Of a stretch of 13,738 nucleotides of DNA, positions 12,252 to 13,738 are shown one piece after another (within the stretch, counting starts at the first letter, position 1; every line of letters begins with the position of its first letter). Both the position numbers and the translations under genes were made by a program. The stretch spans positions 1 to 13,738 of the forward strand of contig JBJXGC010000138.1 in the NCBI GenBank assembly GCA_046154545.1. The letters are read 5' to 3'. Source of the stretch: JBJXGC01 sp046154545 (GTDB lineage Bacteria > Chloroflexota > Dehalococcoidia > Tepidiformales > Tepidiformaceae). The notes under the pieces are model-generated. The model was not told the origin of the DNA. It saw nothing but the letters and a program-made list of their open reading frames with translations, and searched no databases.

Positions 12252-12671
12252 TCAGCTGACCGCCGCAAGGCCCGCCTTCGCCACTTCCATGTCCTGGGTG
12301 TAGTGGCCGCCACTGACGCCGATGGCCCCGACGATCGCCTCCCCGGCCTTCACCGGGTAGCCGCCGCCGAAGATGATCAGGCGGTCCACCTTCGGCGCCC
12401 CGAGGGCGAGCGGGCCGTCGTCCTTGATGAACGGGTACCACTGGTCGGTCGGCATGCCGAAGCCGACGGCCGTGTAGGCCTTGTCCTGGGCGATCTGGAT
12501 GCTCAGGAGCGCCGCCCCATCCATCCGCGTGAAGGCTTTGAGCACGCCGCTCTCATCGCAGACTGCGATGCACATCGGCACGCCGATCTCCTTCGCCTTC
12601 GCCTCGCAGGCGCGGATCGCCCTGGCCGCCGCGGCCGCGCTGATCGACTTCTTCGTGACGGTCGTTGCCAT
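12252..12671 (-). CDS. GlcG/HbpS-family (DUF336) protein
   Basis: 139 residues from ATG 12671, which has AGGAGG five bases upstream; the frame continues 59 codons further but has no support. ATTVTKKSISAAAAARAIRA (2-21) opens the fold; then CIAVCDESGVLKAFTRMDGA (34-53), DKAYTAVGFG (63-72) and the glycine-rich end GGYPVKAGEAIVGAIGVSGG (103-122), typical of GlcG/HbpS-like proteins. Members bind haem (HbpS) or accompany glycolate or propanediol metabolism; function is often unknown. It lies 204 bases downstream of the amidohydrolase on the same strand, a frequent pairing in such catabolic regions, but the intervening hairpin may separate the transcripts. Cytoplasmic as far as can be seen: no signal peptide. 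Confident family, uncertain role. Confidence 0.88.
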   Translation of the reverse strand: MATTVTKKSISAAAAARAIRACEAKAKEIGVPMCIAVCDESGVLKAFTRMDGAALLSIQIAQDKAYTAVGFGMPTDQWYPFIKDDGPLALGAPKVDRLIIFGGGYPVKAGEAIVGAIGVSGGHYTQDMEVAKAGLAAVS

Positions 12672-12714
12672 AGGAACCTCCTCGGGCGCACACGGTACGC
12701 CTCTCGCTGGGCAC

Positions 12715-12738
12715 CGCCAAGGCGCCAAGATCGCCAAG
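12715..12738. repeat. Three CGCCAAG units
   Basis: CGCCAAG occurs at 12715-12721, 12723-12729 and 12732-12738, and GCGCCAA again at 12742-12748. The unit CGCCAAGGCGCCAAG is a sequence I associate with dispersed intergenic repeats in several phyla; not verified here. Confidence 0.5.
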
Positions 12739-12830
12739 CCGGCGCCAATGACGACTGGTTGAGTGGGGGCATCGGAAGGTCCTAATCGGAAGCGGCGACA
12801 CGCTCGGCCGAAAGTGCTGCGTCTTCGGCT

Positions 12831-12860
12831 CCCCCTCGCCCCGCGCACGGGGAGAGGGGG
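12831..12860. repeat. GC-rich intergenic hairpin, dispersed-repeat type
   Basis: Arms 12831-12843 and 12848-12860 pair with one mismatch (12838 with 12853) around the loop CGCA. On the minus strand it begins 15 bases after the amidohydrolase stop, so it can act as an mRNA 3' end, but no U-run follows and a true intrinsic terminator is not shown. Sequences of this type (CCCCTC...GAGGGG with a GC loop) are repeated through many GC-rich genomes, so it may be a mobile or repeat family. Confidence 0.6.
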
Positions 12861-12875
12861 CCGGGGGGTGAGGCC

Positions 12876-13738
12876 CTAACTCAGGTCCCAGAGCCGGAGC
12901 GCGTTCCCGCCCACGATCTGGCGGCCGGCGTCATCGCCGACCGCATCGAAGATCGCGCGGATGACGGCCGCGCTGTAGCCGACCGTGCTCTCCGGGTGGG
13001 GGTAGTCGCTCGCCCAGATCGCCTTCTCCACGCCGAAGTCGTTGATCAGCTTCAGGCCGGTCGGGTCTTCCTGGAAGGTGGCGTAGCAGTTCTGCCACCA
13101 GTAGTAGCTCGGCAGGTTCGCCAGCTTCGGGTGCATCTCCGTCTCGAAGTCGCGGTAGATGCGGTCGGCGTCGAACAGGGCGGCGGCCACCCAGTGGATG
13201 CCGCCTTCGGTGAAGACGACCTGCAGCTTCGGATGCCGTTCGAGGATGCCCGAAAAGGCCAGGAGCCCGAACAGCCGGCGGAAGCCCTGGAAGCTCTGCA
13301 TCTGGAAGGTGCCGAGGGCGCCGGCCCCGCGCGTCGTCGCGTTCTCGCCGATGTGGAAGGAGAGCGGGTAGCCACTCTCCTCGATCGCGTCCCAGAGCGG
13401 CTCCATCGCCCGGGCGTTGTAGAAGACGCCCGGCGGGAGCGAGGGGATCTCGATGGCGCGATAGTCGAGACCGCGCAGCTCCTGGATGTTGTCCTTCGCC
13501 TTCTCTGGCTCCCACCAGTTGAGGATGCCGACGCCGTAGAGGCGGGTCGGGGCGGCCTTGCAGTAGTCCGCCAGCCACTCGTTGTAGGCCCGCATGCAGG
13601 CGTCCCGCAGGGCGAGGTCCTGGAGGGCGACGAGCGAGAGGGTGCGCTGCGGGAAGATGAGCTCCTTGTCCACGCCTTCGGCCGTGATCTCTTCGAGGCG
13701 GACGTTGACGTCCCGCATTCCTTCGCGGCCTTCGACCA
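12876..13738 (-). CDS. Metal-dependent amidohydrolase (amidohydrolase 2 family), 5'-truncated
   Basis: The frame is open to the right edge, so the start lies outside the window; the ATG at 13718 is internal (six in-frame codons, beginning VEGREG, precede it). About 287 residues are visible of a TIM-barrel hydrolase. Family marks, numbered from that internal ATG: GYPLSFHIGENAT (His122), VVFTEGGIHWVAAALFDADR (167-186) and WASDYPHPEST (Asp238, the metal-ligand Asp of the ACMSD/decarboxylase type), with RLEEITAEGVDKELIFPQRT at the visible start. The N-terminal HxH metal site is not in the window. Members decarboxylate or hydrolyse aromatic-ring products (ACMSD-, gamma-resorcylate-like). The exact substrate is unknown. 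Followed after 204 bases by the GlcG-like gene, possibly one catabolic unit. Confidence 0.9.
   Translation of the reverse strand, partial: VEGREGMRDVNVRLEEITAEGVDKELIFPQRTLSLVALQDLALRDACMRAYNEWLADYCKAAPTRLYGVGILNWWEPEKAKDNIQELRGLDYRAIEIPSLPPGVFYNARAMEPLWDAIEESGYPLSFHIGENATTRGAGALGTFQMQSFQGFRRLFGLLAFSGILERHPKLQVVFTEGGIHWVAAALFDADRIYRDFETEMHPKLANLPSYYWWQNCYATFQEDPTGLKLINDFGVEKAIWASDYPHPESTVGYSAAVIRAIFDAVGDDAGRQIVGGNALRLWDLS

Noticed and set aside
1..13738. tRNA, rRNA, riboswitch, prophage or defence operon
   Set aside because: No sequences or gene sets of these kinds were recognised on either strand; the only defence-related genes are vapBC.

Overview
The window is a GC-rich, gene-dense bacterial chromosome segment, probably from an uncultivated or environmental member of the Chloroflexota (Dehalococcoidia-like). 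That placement is an inference. It rests on gene content: an alpha/beta-hydrolase-adenylate cyclase fusion, many acyl-CoA, amidohydrolase and small-molecule enzymes, a VapBC pair, and an unknown protein plus helix-turn-helix pair. The GC-rich third codon positions and dispersed GC-rich intergenic hairpins fit too. There is no rRNA, tRNA, CRISPR array or transposase.

Layout. 1-315 (+) is the C-terminal part of an enoyl-CoA hydratase. It is followed by a perfect 20-bp-arm palindrome (353-403) and a short accessory segment (400-1327, +) with an uncharacterised small protein, probably frameshifted near its 5' end, and an HTH protein. A hairpin closes this segment against a convergent alpha/beta-hydrolase-class III cyclase fusion (1458-2825, -). 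Next come a small unknown protein (2969-3184, +), a divergent pair of SAM methyltransferase (3235-4035, -) and DinB-like protein (4081-4620, +), an aldo/keto reductase (4648-5661, -) and a VapBC toxin-antitoxin pair (5695-6302, -) with a clear operator palindrome.

From 6394 to the right edge every gene is on the minus strand: GNAT acetyltransferase, VOC protein, acyl-CoA dehydrogenase, a second methyltransferase, a monoacylglycerol-lipase-like hydrolase, a quinone-oxidoreductase-like MDR enzyme, a coiled-coil nuclease-fold protein, a GlcG/HbpS-like protein and a 5'-truncated amidohydrolase. These look like several short transcription units (VOC-GNAT, MDR-lipase, possibly amidohydrolase-GlcG) and not one operon. 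Together they suggest a heterotroph that breaks down fatty-acyl, ester and possibly aromatic compounds, but no complete pathway is present.

Points to re-examine: the probable frameshift and palindrome at 353-500; an apparently dead hydrolase nucleophile (Ser to His) in the cyclase fusion; four genes with a TAnAnT -10 box 6-9 nt before the ATG and no Shine-Dalgarno, suggesting leaderless mRNAs; a six-copy heptamer repeat sitting in one of those promoters; and the VapBC operator. I do not see a clearly new multi-gene defence or mobile system. The best candidate for an undescribed module is the two-gene segment at 400-1327.
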